49,532 nt of DNA from Lentisphaerota bacterium. Lineage in GTDB: Bacteria; Verrucomicrobiota; Lentisphaeria; Oligosphaerales; JABHEG01. Below the pieces are notes generated by a model that had not been told where the DNA came from, made no database searches, and worked only from the letters and a program-made list of their open reading frames with translations. How positions within the stretch are numbered: position 1 is the stretch's first letter; each line of letters starts with the position of its first letter. Positions 33,901 to 42,531 of the stretch are shown here, piece after piece. Position numbers and translations under genes: made by a program. Location of the stretch: the NCBI GenBank assembly GCA_018676675.1, contig JABHEG010000182.1, forward strand, positions 1 to 49,532. The letters run 5' to 3'.

Positions 33901-36900
33901 TCAGCGTCTCAGCTGCAACTGGCCTCCGAACACTTGCGTTCCGTCCCCCTGTTCGAAGGCCCGTTGGATCTGGACCCCCTGTGGTTTCTTCAGGATCATC
34001 GGCTCACGGAAGCGCACTGTGCCCGTCATATTGTAACAACGCAGGAGCACGTTCGGAACGGCGAGTTGCTGGCGGACGTCCTCCGCGTGCGGGAATGGCA
34101 GCACTCCGGTGACCCAGCCATCGGTGTTGCCTTCGCCGTGTATGGCGAGCCAGGTGTGTTTGTCGTTGAGGCCGTAGGCATAGATCCTGATGCCGGCCGG
34201 TCTCTTGTACCAGTTGCCTGTGTAACGCATGTCATCGACTCTCACCTGGACGGTGAGGAAGTAGTCGGCATCGGGGTCGAGACGGGTGCGTTTGGCGGAA
34301 TCGATATGGACGCTGGCTTCCCGCAGTATCTCGGCTTTCACGACCACATGTCCTGAATCGTCTTTCTCTGTGGAAACGACAGTCTGCTCGGCATGAGGCC
34401 CTTTCTTGGTGATCTTGTACTGGGCCGGCAAGCCGTTGTCATCCAGTTCCTCGAAGCGGCAGGCGAGGAGATTTCGCGCTCGGGGGGTGCCTGCGTCCTT
34501 GGCCAGCACGCGTTCTCGCAGCGACTCCGGGGTTGCACCTGCAACTGCGGTGACGGAGAACGCCAGGCTCCGCGTGGTTCCGGCTGGTATGGAGAACGGC
34601 TGGGTCATCCATTCGCTGCCGCACATCGTTTTGGTTCTGGCACTCCAGCGGTAGATGTTCATGAGATCGGGGGGCAGGCTGAATACGAGCCCGGCCTGGA
34701 GTTCGGGAATGAACTCCGCGTAAGTGGTACCGGTTTCTCCCACGATCCGGTCGTGCATGAGCACGTGTGGCTTGAGCTTTTCCGGGAGGCCGCGTACGGG
34801 GAAGATTGTGGTCAGCCCTTTGCCCGTTTCGTGCAGCATTTCGTCGCCGACGAAGGTGGTGCGCGCCACGGAGAGGACATTGTGTCCCCAGTAGGCGAGG
34901 GTGGCGGGGGTCTGGTCGACGCGTTCGTTGAACAGGTCGATCTCGGCGGTCACCGACGTGCTCTGAACCGACACGCGGTAGGTCTTGCGCAGTCTGATGC
35001 CCGGGAACCCATTGCTCAGGGACATTTCGTAGACGATTCGTGCTTCCTGCCCGTCGTTGTCGCAGCGGACAAGGCCCATTTCCTGCACTTCATCGCTGCT
35101 CCACCGCGCTGTCTCCGGCAGCCACAGCATGTCCATGGCAAAACCGTCCGTTCCGAATGTCTTTTTCGCCACGAATTCTCCAACGCCTTTGACAGACCAG
35201 TCGTAGATGCGTCCGCCGCTGGCCCCGAACGCGATGGTCTGTTCCGCCGTCACGACCTTCAGGACGGTGCGATTTTCTCCCCCGAAGGTGACCAGCCCGT
35301 AGGTAACATCGATGCCGTCCACCTTGCCGAGACGAACGGCTCCCGCCTTGTTGGCTTTGAGGAACGCCGATTTGGCTTCGGTGAGTCGGTCCGTGACCGT
35401 CGCTGTCTCGATCCGGCGCAGACCGTTGACGCGGGCGGGATTCGCTGTGGCAATCCAGAGCTCAGGGGTCTGCTTGTGCACCTGCACGATCGCTTTGCCC
35501 GAATCGTCGAGGGCTTGGTACGTCTTTTCCACAGGATTAACGAGGTACCCGCTGCGCAACGCGGGTGCGGCGACAGCAACGAAGGCGTCCTCTGCGAGGT
35601 GGTAGTTGAGCAGAGACAGGAGCGTCTCGTCTTGCCGTTCGTGAGCGAAGCAGATCAGCGAGGAACGCCAGTCCGGGGCGACGTGGTCGATGGTTGTGTG
35701 ACCTAAATCGATCCGTTCGTGACGGTACGGCACGCCCTTCATCGTGACGGTGTCGGTCTTTGCTCCGTCGGTATAGAACTCCTCGACCAGTGCGATGCGG
35801 GCAAGACCTTCGTGGATGCCGAACCACGACGCGTCTACGAGGTGGATTCCCGGCCAATGTGACACGCTCCCGCACCCTGCGGCCGCGGTGACGATCGTGT
35901 CCATGAGGAACGCTTCCGGGGACTCACGATGCACCTTCGAGAAGGACCAGCCGATGGTCAGATCGGGCCAGAACTTCCGCGCGGGAACTGAGGTGCTCTT
36001 CAGTGTCTCGAGCAGGTTCCGTGCGTAGCCCAGTGGGCTCGGTTGGTAGATCATGGGACTGAGCGCATCGAAGTCGTTGCCGTAGATGCCGTAGTCAACG
36101 TGGCGACTTGCCCCGGAGCCCTGCTCGACTCGGAACGGGATGGGTCTGACGGAATCGATCGCCTTTTTCATCGCGTAGAGTGGGCGGGCGATCTGCCGCA
36201 TGCGGAACTGCCGATAGGCGTCCCTGTGGGTTGTCCGGAGGTCCTCTGTCTTCAGCGGCCGGTTGATCCTGTTTTCGGTGGCGAAGGCGGCGATGGTTGC
36301 TTCGTCGTCGTAGCCTGGCCACATGTCTGGTCCGGTCGGTTCCCAGTCCCAGTGAGCCAGGTCGAAGACGTGCTGTGCCTGCCTCCAGTCCTCCCGGGCT
36401 GCATCGCTGGTCAATCCTGCGCACACCTGATCCATGGCTTTGGTGAGTCCTCCCAACTTCAGGGTGGCATCGCGCCGGCCGCCATACGCGCGTTTGCCGT
36501 ACTTGCGTGCGAAGAGGGTCATGTTGGCGTTGTTCTTGACGCCGTGCCGCCGGTTTGCCTCGAACATGCTGTGGAGCCGTTTATTCTTCTCACCTGGGAG
36601 CCCATAGGGCCAATGGGCCTCGATGCCGCTGATACCGAAGCGCCGGTAGAACTCCGCCATTCGATCATGGTCATCTCTGGGCACGATACTCAGGCATCCG
36701 TACGGGTAGAAGCCAAAGGTCCGAGGCAGTTTGCGGTCGGGCCGGACCACGCCTGCCGTGACCAGCTTGCTTCCACCTTTTGCCAGTGTCGTTTTGCCGT
36801 ATTGGAGTTCCCAGGACACCGTGGAGTCCAGGCGTTCCGGGGCGTCGATCCAGACATGGACTCGGTAGTAGTACGAGTTGCTGATCAGGCGTTGGGTCAG

Positions 36901-37281
36901 GATGTCGTTGAGCAACGGGATACGGACGTTCTGGAATGCCTCTCCGTTTCGCGTTGTTGGGGTTGTCTCGAAGGCTCTGTTCACCCCCAGTTCGTTTTGT
37001 CCGTAGACATGGGCCCCGAGGAAGTCTACGCTCTTGGGGATTGTGACCTGGAGAACGGTTGGTTCGCTGAAGCGTTCCGGCAGCTCCAGTCGGTGCTTGC
37101 CATGGTCATCTGAGGAGATGGCAATCAGCAGGACGTTCCAGTCACTACCGTAACAGAACAGTGTGTTGTTGGTGCGGCGTTCCGATGGCCAGAGCTCGAC
37201 CGAGGCCCCCCAAGTCGAGGCGGTCATCACCCCGGTGATCAGCGCGGCGTAGAACAGCTTCAGGTGGAGGTCCTTCATCAT
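33901..37281 (-). CDS. Large secreted protein with putative glycosidase barrel, unassigned family
   Basis: Exported protein of 1126 residues; signal peptide about 1-25 ('LFYAALITGVMTASTWGA'). Following an N-terminal beta-sandwich (about 26-185), residues 190-560 look like an (alpha/beta)8 barrel ('FGFYPYGCLSIVP', 'GISGIEAHWPYG', 'FDLAHWDWEPTGPD', 'VEQGSGASRHVDYGIYG'). The acidic pair in HWDWEP and the later 'HWPGIHLVDASW' are candidate active-site regions. Long beta-rich domains follow (about 620-960), and a C-terminal sandwich (about 970-1126) resembles a carbohydrate-binding module. I cannot place it in a named GH family. It converges on the amidohydrolase gene with a six-base gap. The double-ATG start at 37281 has only a weak AAAGAAG site. 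Confidence 0.7.
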   Translation of the reverse strand: MMKDLHLKLFYAALITGVMTASTWGASVELWPSERRTNNTLFCYGSDWNVLLIAISSDDHGKHRLELPERFSEPTVLQVTIPKSVDFLGAHVYGQNELGVNRAFETTPTTRNGEAFQNVRIPLLNDILTQRLISNSYYYRVHVWIDAPERLDSTVSWELQYGKTTLAKGGSKLVTAGVVRPDRKLPRTFGFYPYGCLSIVPRDDHDRMAEFYRRFGISGIEAHWPYGLPGEKNKRLHSMFEANRRHGVKNNANMTLFARKYGKRAYGGRRDATLKLGGLTKAMDQVCAGLTSDAAREDWRQAQHVFDLAHWDWEPTGPDMWPGYDDEATIAAFATENRINRPLKTEDLRTTHRDAYRQFRMRQIARPLYAMKKAIDSVRPIPFRVEQGSGASRHVDYGIYGNDFDALSPMIYQPSPLGYARNLLETLKSTSVPARKFWPDLTIGWSFSKVHRESPEAFLMDTIVTAAAGCGSVSHWPGIHLVDASWFGIHEGLARIALVEEFYTDGAKTDTVTMKGVPYRHERIDLGHTTIDHVAPDWRSSLICFAHERQDETLLSLLNYHLAEDAFVAVAAPALRSGYLVNPVEKTYQALDDSGKAIVQVHKQTPELWIATANPARVNGLRRIETATVTDRLTEAKSAFLKANKAGAVRLGKVDGIDVTYGLVTFGGENRTVLKVVTAEQTIAFGASGGRIYDWSVKGVGEFVAKKTFGTDGFAMDMLWLPETARWSSDEVQEMGLVRCDNDGQEARIVYEMSLSNGFPGIRLRKTYRVSVQSTSVTAEIDLFNERVDQTPATLAYWGHNVLSVARTTFVGDEMLHETGKGLTTIFPVRGLPEKLKPHVLMHDRIVGETGTTYAEFIPELQAGLVFSLPPDLMNIYRWSARTKTMCGSEWMTQPFSIPAGTTRSLAFSVTAVAGATPESLRERVLAKDAGTPRARNLLACRFEELDDNGLPAQYKITKKGPHAEQTVVSTEKDDSGHVVVKAEILREASVHIDSAKRTRLDPDADYFLTVQVRVDDMRYTGNWYKRPAGIRIYAYGLNDKHTWLAIHGEGNTDGWVTGVLPFPHAEDVRQQLAVPNVLLRCYNMTGTVRFREPMILKKPQGVQIQRAFEQGDGTQVFGGQLQLRR

Positions 37282-37678
37282 ACTTCTTTCATCGTTGTCT
37301 GAGCCTGTCGTTTCGTTTCGAGGAACCGGCGCTTCCCCTTGGGGGCCAGGAAGAACTTAGCGCGGTGTGCAGCGAAGACCATGAATGCACCGGCACCCCT
37401 TCAACGACGTGAGGGAGAACTCCGAGCTGGCTTCAACGGAGCGAGACGGTTCGTCCATGCGCAACTTCTCAGTTACGTGAGGCGGCTCGACGGAGTCTCT
37501 CCCTCCATCGGACACAGATGGCCCAGAGAATCCCTGGAGGGAGAGACTCTGTCGAGCCATCTTGGAGTTCTCCCTCCACGTAACTGAGGCATTGCGTCCA
37601 TGGCTTCCCCCTTGACGGCGGTCTGCTACTGGTCTATGCTCACTGCGCAGCACGACATGACAACACCTGGGCGAACTG
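37282..37678. other. Divergent intergenic region with a nested inverted repeat
   Basis: About 400 bases between divergent genes. The central part is the inverted repeat described separately. The remaining flanks probably hold promoters for both the 1126-residue protein and the redox lipoproteins, but no clear consensus is seen and no gene is credible. Confidence 0.6.
37409..37585. repeat. Nested inverted repeat, MITE-like
   Basis: An inner pair of 24-base arms lies at 37484-37507 and 37535-37558 (GGCTCGACGGAGTCTCTCCC... and its complement), with one mismatch and a 27-base loop. Outer pairs match too: AGTTACGTGAGG at 37471-37482 against CCTCCACGTAACT at 37573-37585, and CGTGAGGGAGAACTCCGAG near 37409 against CTTGGAGTTCTCCCTCCACG near 37561-37580. 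The arrangement suggests a folded non-coding element or small non-autonomous transposon remnant. Confidence 0.75.
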
Positions 37679-38248
37679 ATGAGACGTTTCCTCGAGATAG
37701 CTTGGCTCTTGCCGATTCTGGCCTGTGGGTGTGCCTATGTCGGTGGGAGCAACGACGCCAACCGACGCGTGGCCCTTGCGGAGCTCGCAATACTCCCATT
37801 TGAGACACCCGGTGCGAAGCAACATGCCGACTACCTTCAGGTTTCGGCGACCGAGCCGACGTTCGCCCTTGCGGATCTCGACGCCAAACTGCTCTTCATT
37901 CAGGTGTTCGACAGCTGCTGCCCGCATTGCCAACGGGCCATCTCCTCGATCAACCAACTCTACTCACAAATTGAGACGCGAGGGCTGCAGGAGCGAGCCA
38001 AAGTCATCGGTGTCGGCGTGGGCAACACGGCGTTTGTTCTGGATCTGTTCAGAGACCGGTATGCTGTGCCCTTCCCGCTCTTTCCGGACGCGTCCATGGC
38101 AAAGCGGGACGCACTGGGAGTCAGGGGAGTGCCTCGGATGATCGTGCTTCGCCAGTCAGATCGTGGCCTGGAACTTGTGAAAATATGCAGGAGTATCGGC
38201 AACTCCGCCTCGTTCCTTGACGACATCTTGGAGCACGTCGGCATGTAG
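37679..38248 (+). CDS. Thioredoxin-fold (TlpA/AhpC-like) lipoprotein with CPHC
   Basis: Predicted envelope thiol-disulfide protein of 189 residues. An N-terminal hydrophobic stretch ends in a lipobox-like ILAC (C16), so it is probably lipid-anchored. The redox motif C81-P-H-C84 lies in 'FDSCCPHCQRAI' with an extra preceding cysteine (C80); CPHC is the DsbA-like dipeptide and usually oxidising. The later 'GVRGVPRMIVL' supplies the cis-proline region of the thioredoxin fold. It is 30 bases upstream of a peroxiredoxin lipoprotein, and the two probably form a redox pair, with this protein reducing or recycling the peroxidase. Start ATG 37679 is accepted, though no strong ribosome site is seen. 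Confidence 0.8.
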   Translation: MRRFLEIAWLLPILACGCAYVGGSNDANRRVALAELAILPFETPGAKQHADYLQVSATEPTFALADLDAKLLFIQVFDSCCPHCQRAISSINQLYSQIETRGLQERAKVIGVGVGNTAFVLDLFRDRYAVPFPLFPDASMAKRDALGVRGVPRMIVLRQSDRGLELVKICRSIGNSASFLDDILEHVGM

Positions 38249-38278
38249 CTTTTAGCTCGCCATTCAGGAGGACAGAAC

Positions 38279-38890
38279 ATGGACAGAAATTGGTTGGTGA
38301 ACGGTTGTCTGGTCGTCTCTCTGATGTTGATCGGGGTGTCGTGTACCTCGACACGACCGAAGCCGGCGGCTGGGGTCCGGTCGGACTTCATCTATCAGGT
38401 GGGGATGCTTAAGCCCGTAGACAGCCAGCTGAACGTGAAGCAGGGAGACCCCGCTCCCGACTTCTCGCTACCCACACTCAGCGGAAGCCCGATCAGCCTG
38501 CGGGACTACCGGGGGAGGAAGCATGTGGTGTTGTCTTTCGTCCCGGCTGCCTGGACGCCGGTCTGCTCCGATCAGTGGCCCGGTTACAACATTGCCGAGA
38601 GTTTGTTCCGGAAGCACGATGCGGTGCTGCTCGGCATAACGGTCGACAACATACCGACGCTCCACTCGTGGACCAAAGAGATGGGAAAGCTGTGGTTTCC
38701 CGTTCTGTCGGACTTTCATCCCCATGGTGACGTCGCCAGGACCTATGGGGTACTTCGCTCCGACGGGACCAGCGAACGTGCTCTTTTCGTGATCGGCAAG
38801 GATGGCCTCATCCGCTACATCGACGTGCACGACATCAACAAGCGCCCGGACCTCGAGACGTTGGGCCGTGAGCTGGAGAAGCTTGACTGA
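38279..38890 (+). CDS. Peroxiredoxin (AhpC/TSA family) lipoprotein
   Basis: Predicted envelope-located peroxiredoxin of 203 residues. The N-terminus has a hydrophobic stretch ending in GVSC (C22), a plausible lipobox, after AGGAGGACAG upstream of ATG 38279. The thioredoxin-fold domain begins with 'GDPAPDFSLPTLSG' (56-69), and the peroxidatic cysteine is C96 in 'AAWTPVCSDQ', the family's P/T-x-x-C arrangement. No second conserved cysteine for resolution is obvious, so it looks like a 1-Cys or BCP/AhpE-like member that would rely on a partner such as the CPHC lipoprotein encoded just upstream. It converges on the glycosidase-like gene with a 12-base gap. Confidence 0.88.
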   Translation: MDRNWLVNGCLVVSLMLIGVSCTSTRPKPAAGVRSDFIYQVGMLKPVDSQLNVKQGDPAPDFSLPTLSGSPISLRDYRGRKHVVLSFVPAAWTPVCSDQWPGYNIAESLFRKHDAVLLGITVDNIPTLHSWTKEMGKLWFPVLSDFHPHGDVARTYGVLRSDGTSERALFVIGKDGLIRYIDVHDINKRPDLETLGRELEKLD

Positions 38891-38902
38891 GGCCCTGCTC
38901 GG

Positions 38903-40564
38903 TCAAACGACTTCGCAGCCGCCATACTCGTCGACGCGGAACCCATTGAGGGAGTGCACGTCAACCATCCGGGCTGTTGGCGGCGTGGCAGGCGTATATC
39001 CTGGCCCATTCCACGCGTGGCCCCCGATATCCCCGATCTTCCTGTCATCATAGGCCACATGGCCATCCCACACGCAGTATTGGTCGGCGCCTTTCTCCAG
39101 GAGGGAGCGGACCAACTGCCGGAAACGGTTTGGGTCATTGCGGTACATGGTCCAGGTGTAGAAGCAGGGGATGACTCGTATCTTCTCACGGCCTTCCAAG
39201 CCCTGGAAGTAGTCGTAGTCGAGGGCCTCGGGGGCATCGAAGTGGGTGTTCGTCGCGTTGAACTGCTGTCCGACCGGGTAGAGATCATCGATGATGCCTT
39301 CGCGTACCCACCCGGCGACGTCCAGCCCCCACTTCCGGCAGTCTGCTTCGTTACCCGGCACCATGACCGACAATCGTTGTTCCGGCCTCATCCGTTCCCT
39401 GGCTTTGCGGACAAACGGGGTGAACACCGCGGCCTGGAATTCAAGCCAGCGTGGGTCGGTTTCAGCCAGGGTCCGTGGATCAAGGCCGTGCTCCCGCCGG
39501 AAACCCTCCACCATGGGGGGCTCATAGAGCACGACCGGGATACCTCTGGTCAGGCAGAGGCAAACGCCATCGGGGTCGTACGAGAGGACTTCTGAGATGA
39601 GGTCAAGCATGTGATCCTGGACTTGCGGGTACGCATAGCTGAGCCGGTTTACACGGTTGCCCTGCCGATCCAGGCACCACCACTCCGGGTGCGCGTAGAA
39701 GAACTCGGACCAGACCAGCTCCTCATGCGGGTAAGATCCCGCGAATGCCTCCATCCGGATGTAGACGTGGAGCTCCCAGGCACGTGTTCTCGTGTAATCC
39801 CGGACAACACGCAGGCTGTCCCAGCCCGATTCTCGCCACCGGCTCACATTCGGCCAGCCGATGGCGCCGTCGCACGCGATGTGGGGATCCTGCCATGTCT
39901 CCAGGAACATCGGGTTCCCGATCACGGTCGGGTAGTTACAGCTGTCAGCGTTCCCGTTGCCCCAGAGCAGGCTTCGCATGCAACTGGAGTCGGGGATCAT
40001 CTCGAGGTCTTCGAGAATGTCCTCTGGCCGGTAGTGGGGATTGGACCGGAACACACCGCATCCGTCGTTGGAGATGCACATCCCGCGCCATGGATCCGAC
40101 CGCGGAACGGAATCGGGAACGGCGTCAATTGGCTCAAGTCGCACGTAGGCCAGCGCCCCGGGCACAGGCTTCCGGTCGTAAGCACTCTCCAGGAAGAGAT
40201 CCTGCCCGGTCACCTCGGATTCCTTCCAAAGCACCTCATGGATGACGGGCTTTTCTATGACGCTGCGGCGCGGAGCAGACAGGCGTGTGCAGCACAGATC
40301 GCGGCTCAGTCGCACACGGATCTCAGCCGTCGCATAGGCGTATATTCCAAGCAGGATTCGATGCGGGCCGACGACGTCAAGACGTAACTGGACGGGCTGC
40401 GGACACGTCGCTTCACCACATCCCAGCATCACCCCGCTGAAGCCATCCGCGTCATACGGAACGGTGCGCCAGTGCCTCGGCAAGGCTACCGAGCTGGTCG
40501 GGCCTGACTGAACCCGACTGCCCAGATCGGATATCAACACGCTGTCGGTCAATTGTCCGCCCAT
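38903..40564 (-). CDS. Putative intracellular glycosidase-like barrel protein
   Basis: A 553-residue protein without a signal peptide. After a short beta-rich N-terminal part (about 1-150), the main region resembles GHL10/DUF-type glycosidase barrels: 'TRAWELHVYIRMEAFAGSYP', 'SEFFYAHPEWWCLDRQGN', 'RLSYAYPQVQDHMLDLISE' and 'YDPDGVCLCLTRG'. The run 'HPEW...DRQGN' followed by 'Y..P.V...' is characteristic of the 'glycosyl hydrolase-like 10' group. Catalytic residues are not certain. ATG 40564 has GAGAGGA upstream. It is the last gene of a minus-strand operon with an esterase and an MBL hydrolase, only 12 bases after the latter. Confidence 0.7.
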   Translation of the reverse strand: MGGQLTDSVLISDLGSRVQSGPTSSVALPRHWRTVPYDADGFSGVMLGCGEATCPQPVQLRLDVVGPHRILLGIYAYATAEIRVRLSRDLCCTRLSAPRRSVIEKPVIHEVLWKESEVTGQDLFLESAYDRKPVPGALAYVRLEPIDAVPDSVPRSDPWRGMCISNDGCGVFRSNPHYRPEDILEDLEMIPDSSCMRSLLWGNGNADSCNYPTVIGNPMFLETWQDPHIACDGAIGWPNVSRWRESGWDSLRVVRDYTRTRAWELHVYIRMEAFAGSYPHEELVWSEFFYAHPEWWCLDRQGNRVNRLSYAYPQVQDHMLDLISEVLSYDPDGVCLCLTRGIPVVLYEPPMVEGFRREHGLDPRTLAETDPRWLEFQAAVFTPFVRKARERMRPEQRLSVMVPGNEADCRKWGLDVAGWVREGIIDDLYPVGQQFNATNTHFDAPEALDYDYFQGLEGREKIRVIPCFYTWTMYRNDPNRFRQLVRSLLEKGADQYCVWDGHVAYDDRKIGDIGGHAWNGPGYTPATPPTARMVDVHSLNGFRVDEYGGCEVV

Positions 40565-40576
40565 CGCTGGATCCTC

Positions 40577-41461
40577 TCAGAGTGCCAGTTTCAGCCCGTC
40601 ATACGCCAGTGTAATGCCCTTGGCAGCCAGCTTTCCCGCAACGTCGTGATACGGTTCCACGTTGTTCGTACTCAGGTGATCTGCCACGATCACCGTTCTG
40701 TCGTCGATGCACCCGATCTCGCGAAGCTCCGTGATGGTCTCGTCGAGCATCCCCCAGTTGAGGTGCCCGGACTTCAGAGGGTCGATGTCGAGAGGCCCAA
40801 AGGTCGCGTCCAGGATGGCGATGTCGAGGTGCGCGCCTGAGAGCATCCTCAGCGTTGCCGGCAGCATGTAAGAGGAGTCCAGACCGTAGAAAATGGTCTT
40901 CCCACGCACTTCAGCGAGGAAGTTCAGCGCCTGCTGCTCCATGATGGCGTAGGGCTTGTTCATGAAGTGGTTGCCGAGGAGGGCGGTCACGGTGGCATCG
41001 CCAGCTTCTACAGCCGTCCCCGGGCTGAGAACAGTCACCTCGATCTCGGGGACGCCTTGCCGCTCGACGAAGCGCCCTGACTTCTGATCGAACGTGTTTT
41101 GGCCACAGAAGTCGAGTGCGTCCCGGACCATTGTGTTGCCGTACACCATCAGCGGTTGCGGCAGCGACTCCGCGAAGCGCAGGATCTCGAGGGGCTGGAA
41201 GTGGTCGAAGTGCCCGTGGCTCACAAACAGATGCTTGATCACGCCTCTGTTGACCCCGAACAGGTCGAGGGCTTCCGGCGTCTGATGGTTGAAGTCGATC
41301 AACACATCGGGCGACAGGACATTGCAGGTATACCGGCGGATGTCTTTCACAGGCAGGTCGGCGCTGTCTGGGGTGCCGAAGTTGGCATCACCCGCACCGG
41401 TACCGAGAAACTGGAAGTAGCGTGTCCCATCCGGGGCGGCGGAGTCTTCTGCTATCTGCAT
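40577..41461 (-). CDS. Metallo-beta-lactamase-fold hydrolase (PhnP-like)
   Basis: Cytoplasmic MBL-fold phosphodiesterase or lactonase-like enzyme, 294 residues. The dinuclear zinc motif is HGHFDH at residues 82-87, with further expected ligands in 'LGNHFMNKPYAIM' and 'FYGLDSSYM', and a terminal histidine in 'VIVADHLS'. The opening 'YFQFLGTGAGDANFG' and 'DSADLP' spacing resemble PhnP and related cyclic phosphodiesterases. ATG 41461 is used; the open frame extends to 41566 but that would overlap the upstream esterase. AGGA lies about eleven bases upstream. It belongs to the 42303-38903 operon, between an esterase and a glycosidase-like gene. A role on sugar cyclic phosphates is possible but not shown. 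Confidence 0.85.
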   Translation of the reverse strand: MQIAEDSAAPDGTRYFQFLGTGAGDANFGTPDSADLPVKDIRRYTCNVLSPDVLIDFNHQTPEALDLFGVNRGVIKHLFVSHGHFDHFQPLEILRFAESLPQPLMVYGNTMVRDALDFCGQNTFDQKSGRFVERQGVPEIEVTVLSPGTAVEAGDATVTALLGNHFMNKPYAIMEQQALNFLAEVRGKTIFYGLDSSYMLPATLRMLSGAHLDIAILDATFGPLDIDPLKSGHLNWGMLDETITELREIGCIDDRTVIVADHLSTNNVEPYHDVAGKLAAKGITLAYDGLKLAL

Positions 41462-41493
41462 TGTGCCGGAGTTCCTCTCACTGGTGACTATGA

Positions 41494-42303
41494 TCAGAGG
41501 GGCGTTACCCCCAGCGTCCGCTGGAAGAAGGCCACGATCTTGTCTCGGGTCAGGTTGACATCCCAACCGTGTTTTTCGCCCGACAGGACATGCAGTGTAG
41601 AATCCACCCCCGCTGCGATGAGGGCCCGATGGAAGATGGTGCTTTCGGCCACGGGGACCGTCGGGTCGTCTTCTCCATGTAACACGAGAATCGGGGGACA
41701 GGCCGGGGACACGTGATGTATTGGGCTGACCAACCGGGCCGTCTCGCGGTGTTCAGCTACCGGGCCGCCGACAAAATTGTCGGTGACCTCGTGAAGTACG
41801 GGGCTCCGAGCTGCGAGTTCCGGGTCTGCCATCCGCTCCAGATCAGTGGGGCCGCACTGGTCGCAGGCCGCCTGAATCACTGTGCTGATTCCGGGGTTGC
41901 CTCCATCCCCTTCCAGCTCTGGGACGTCTCCCGACACGGCCATCAGCGCCGAAAGATGTCCACCCGCCGAACTGCCCCAGGTACCGATCCGCTCGGGATC
42001 CAGGCCATATGCCTTCCCGTTTGCACGCAACCAGCGGACCCCCGCTTTGCAGTCGAAAACTGTCGCCGGGGCGGTGACCTCAGGATGGACACGACACTCG
42101 ATCGCGGCGAGTGCGAACCCGCAATTGGCCAGCCATGGTCGTCCTTCGGGCCGTTGGCTATTACGCCATCCGCCAACGGGAATCATCATCACGGTCGGCA
42201 GCGCTTCAGTGTTGTTTCCGGGCAGATATAGGTCGAGAAACAACTCACGCTCGCCGTATTGGGCAAACTTCAGGTTGTGGATTGCACGCTCGCCACGGTT
42301 CAT
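41494..42303 (-). CDS. Alpha/beta-hydrolase esterase (acetyl-esterase/BD-FAE-like)
   Basis: Cytoplasmic carboxylesterase of 269 residues. The nucleophile elbow is G-S-S-A-G at residues 110-114 (S112), the acid is in 'LVLHGEDDPTVP' and the histidine in 'SGEKHGWD', completing a triad. The opening 'NLKFAQYGERELFLDLYLP' is typical of bacterial acetyl-xylan or feruloyl esterase-like proteins, although the oxyanion-hole HGG is here VGG ('MIPVGGWRN'), a notable change. GAGGAGAGGA precedes ATG 42303. It is the first gene of the minus-strand operon and divergent from the beta-helix gene at 42532, so 42304-42531 should hold both promoters. Confidence 0.88.
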   Translation of the reverse strand: MNRGERAIHNLKFAQYGERELFLDLYLPGNNTEALPTVMMIPVGGWRNSQRPEGRPWLANCGFALAAIECRVHPEVTAPATVFDCKAGVRWLRANGKAYGLDPERIGTWGSSAGGHLSALMAVSGDVPELEGDGGNPGISTVIQAACDQCGPTDLERMADPELAARSPVLHEVTDNFVGGPVAEHRETARLVSPIHHVSPACPPILVLHGEDDPTVPVAESTIFHRALIAAGVDSTLHVLSGEKHGWDVNLTRDKIVAFFQRTLGVTPL

Positions 42304-42531
42304 CTGATCCTCTCCTCGGTCTCGGTGGCTGTCCGTCGGTCATGCATGGTTCCGCCATAGCAGCTCCATCGAATGTCGCTTCCAGGCGGCGGGACAAGGA
42401 TAGCTTCTGCAGGCTGAGTAGCAAGGGACCCCTTCTACTCTCCCTGCTTGCCGACGACTGCTTCAGGAGGCAAAGTGGAGGCTGGCGGTTTGCACGTCTT
42501 CCTTCGAGGAATCCACAGGGCACGGACTCAC

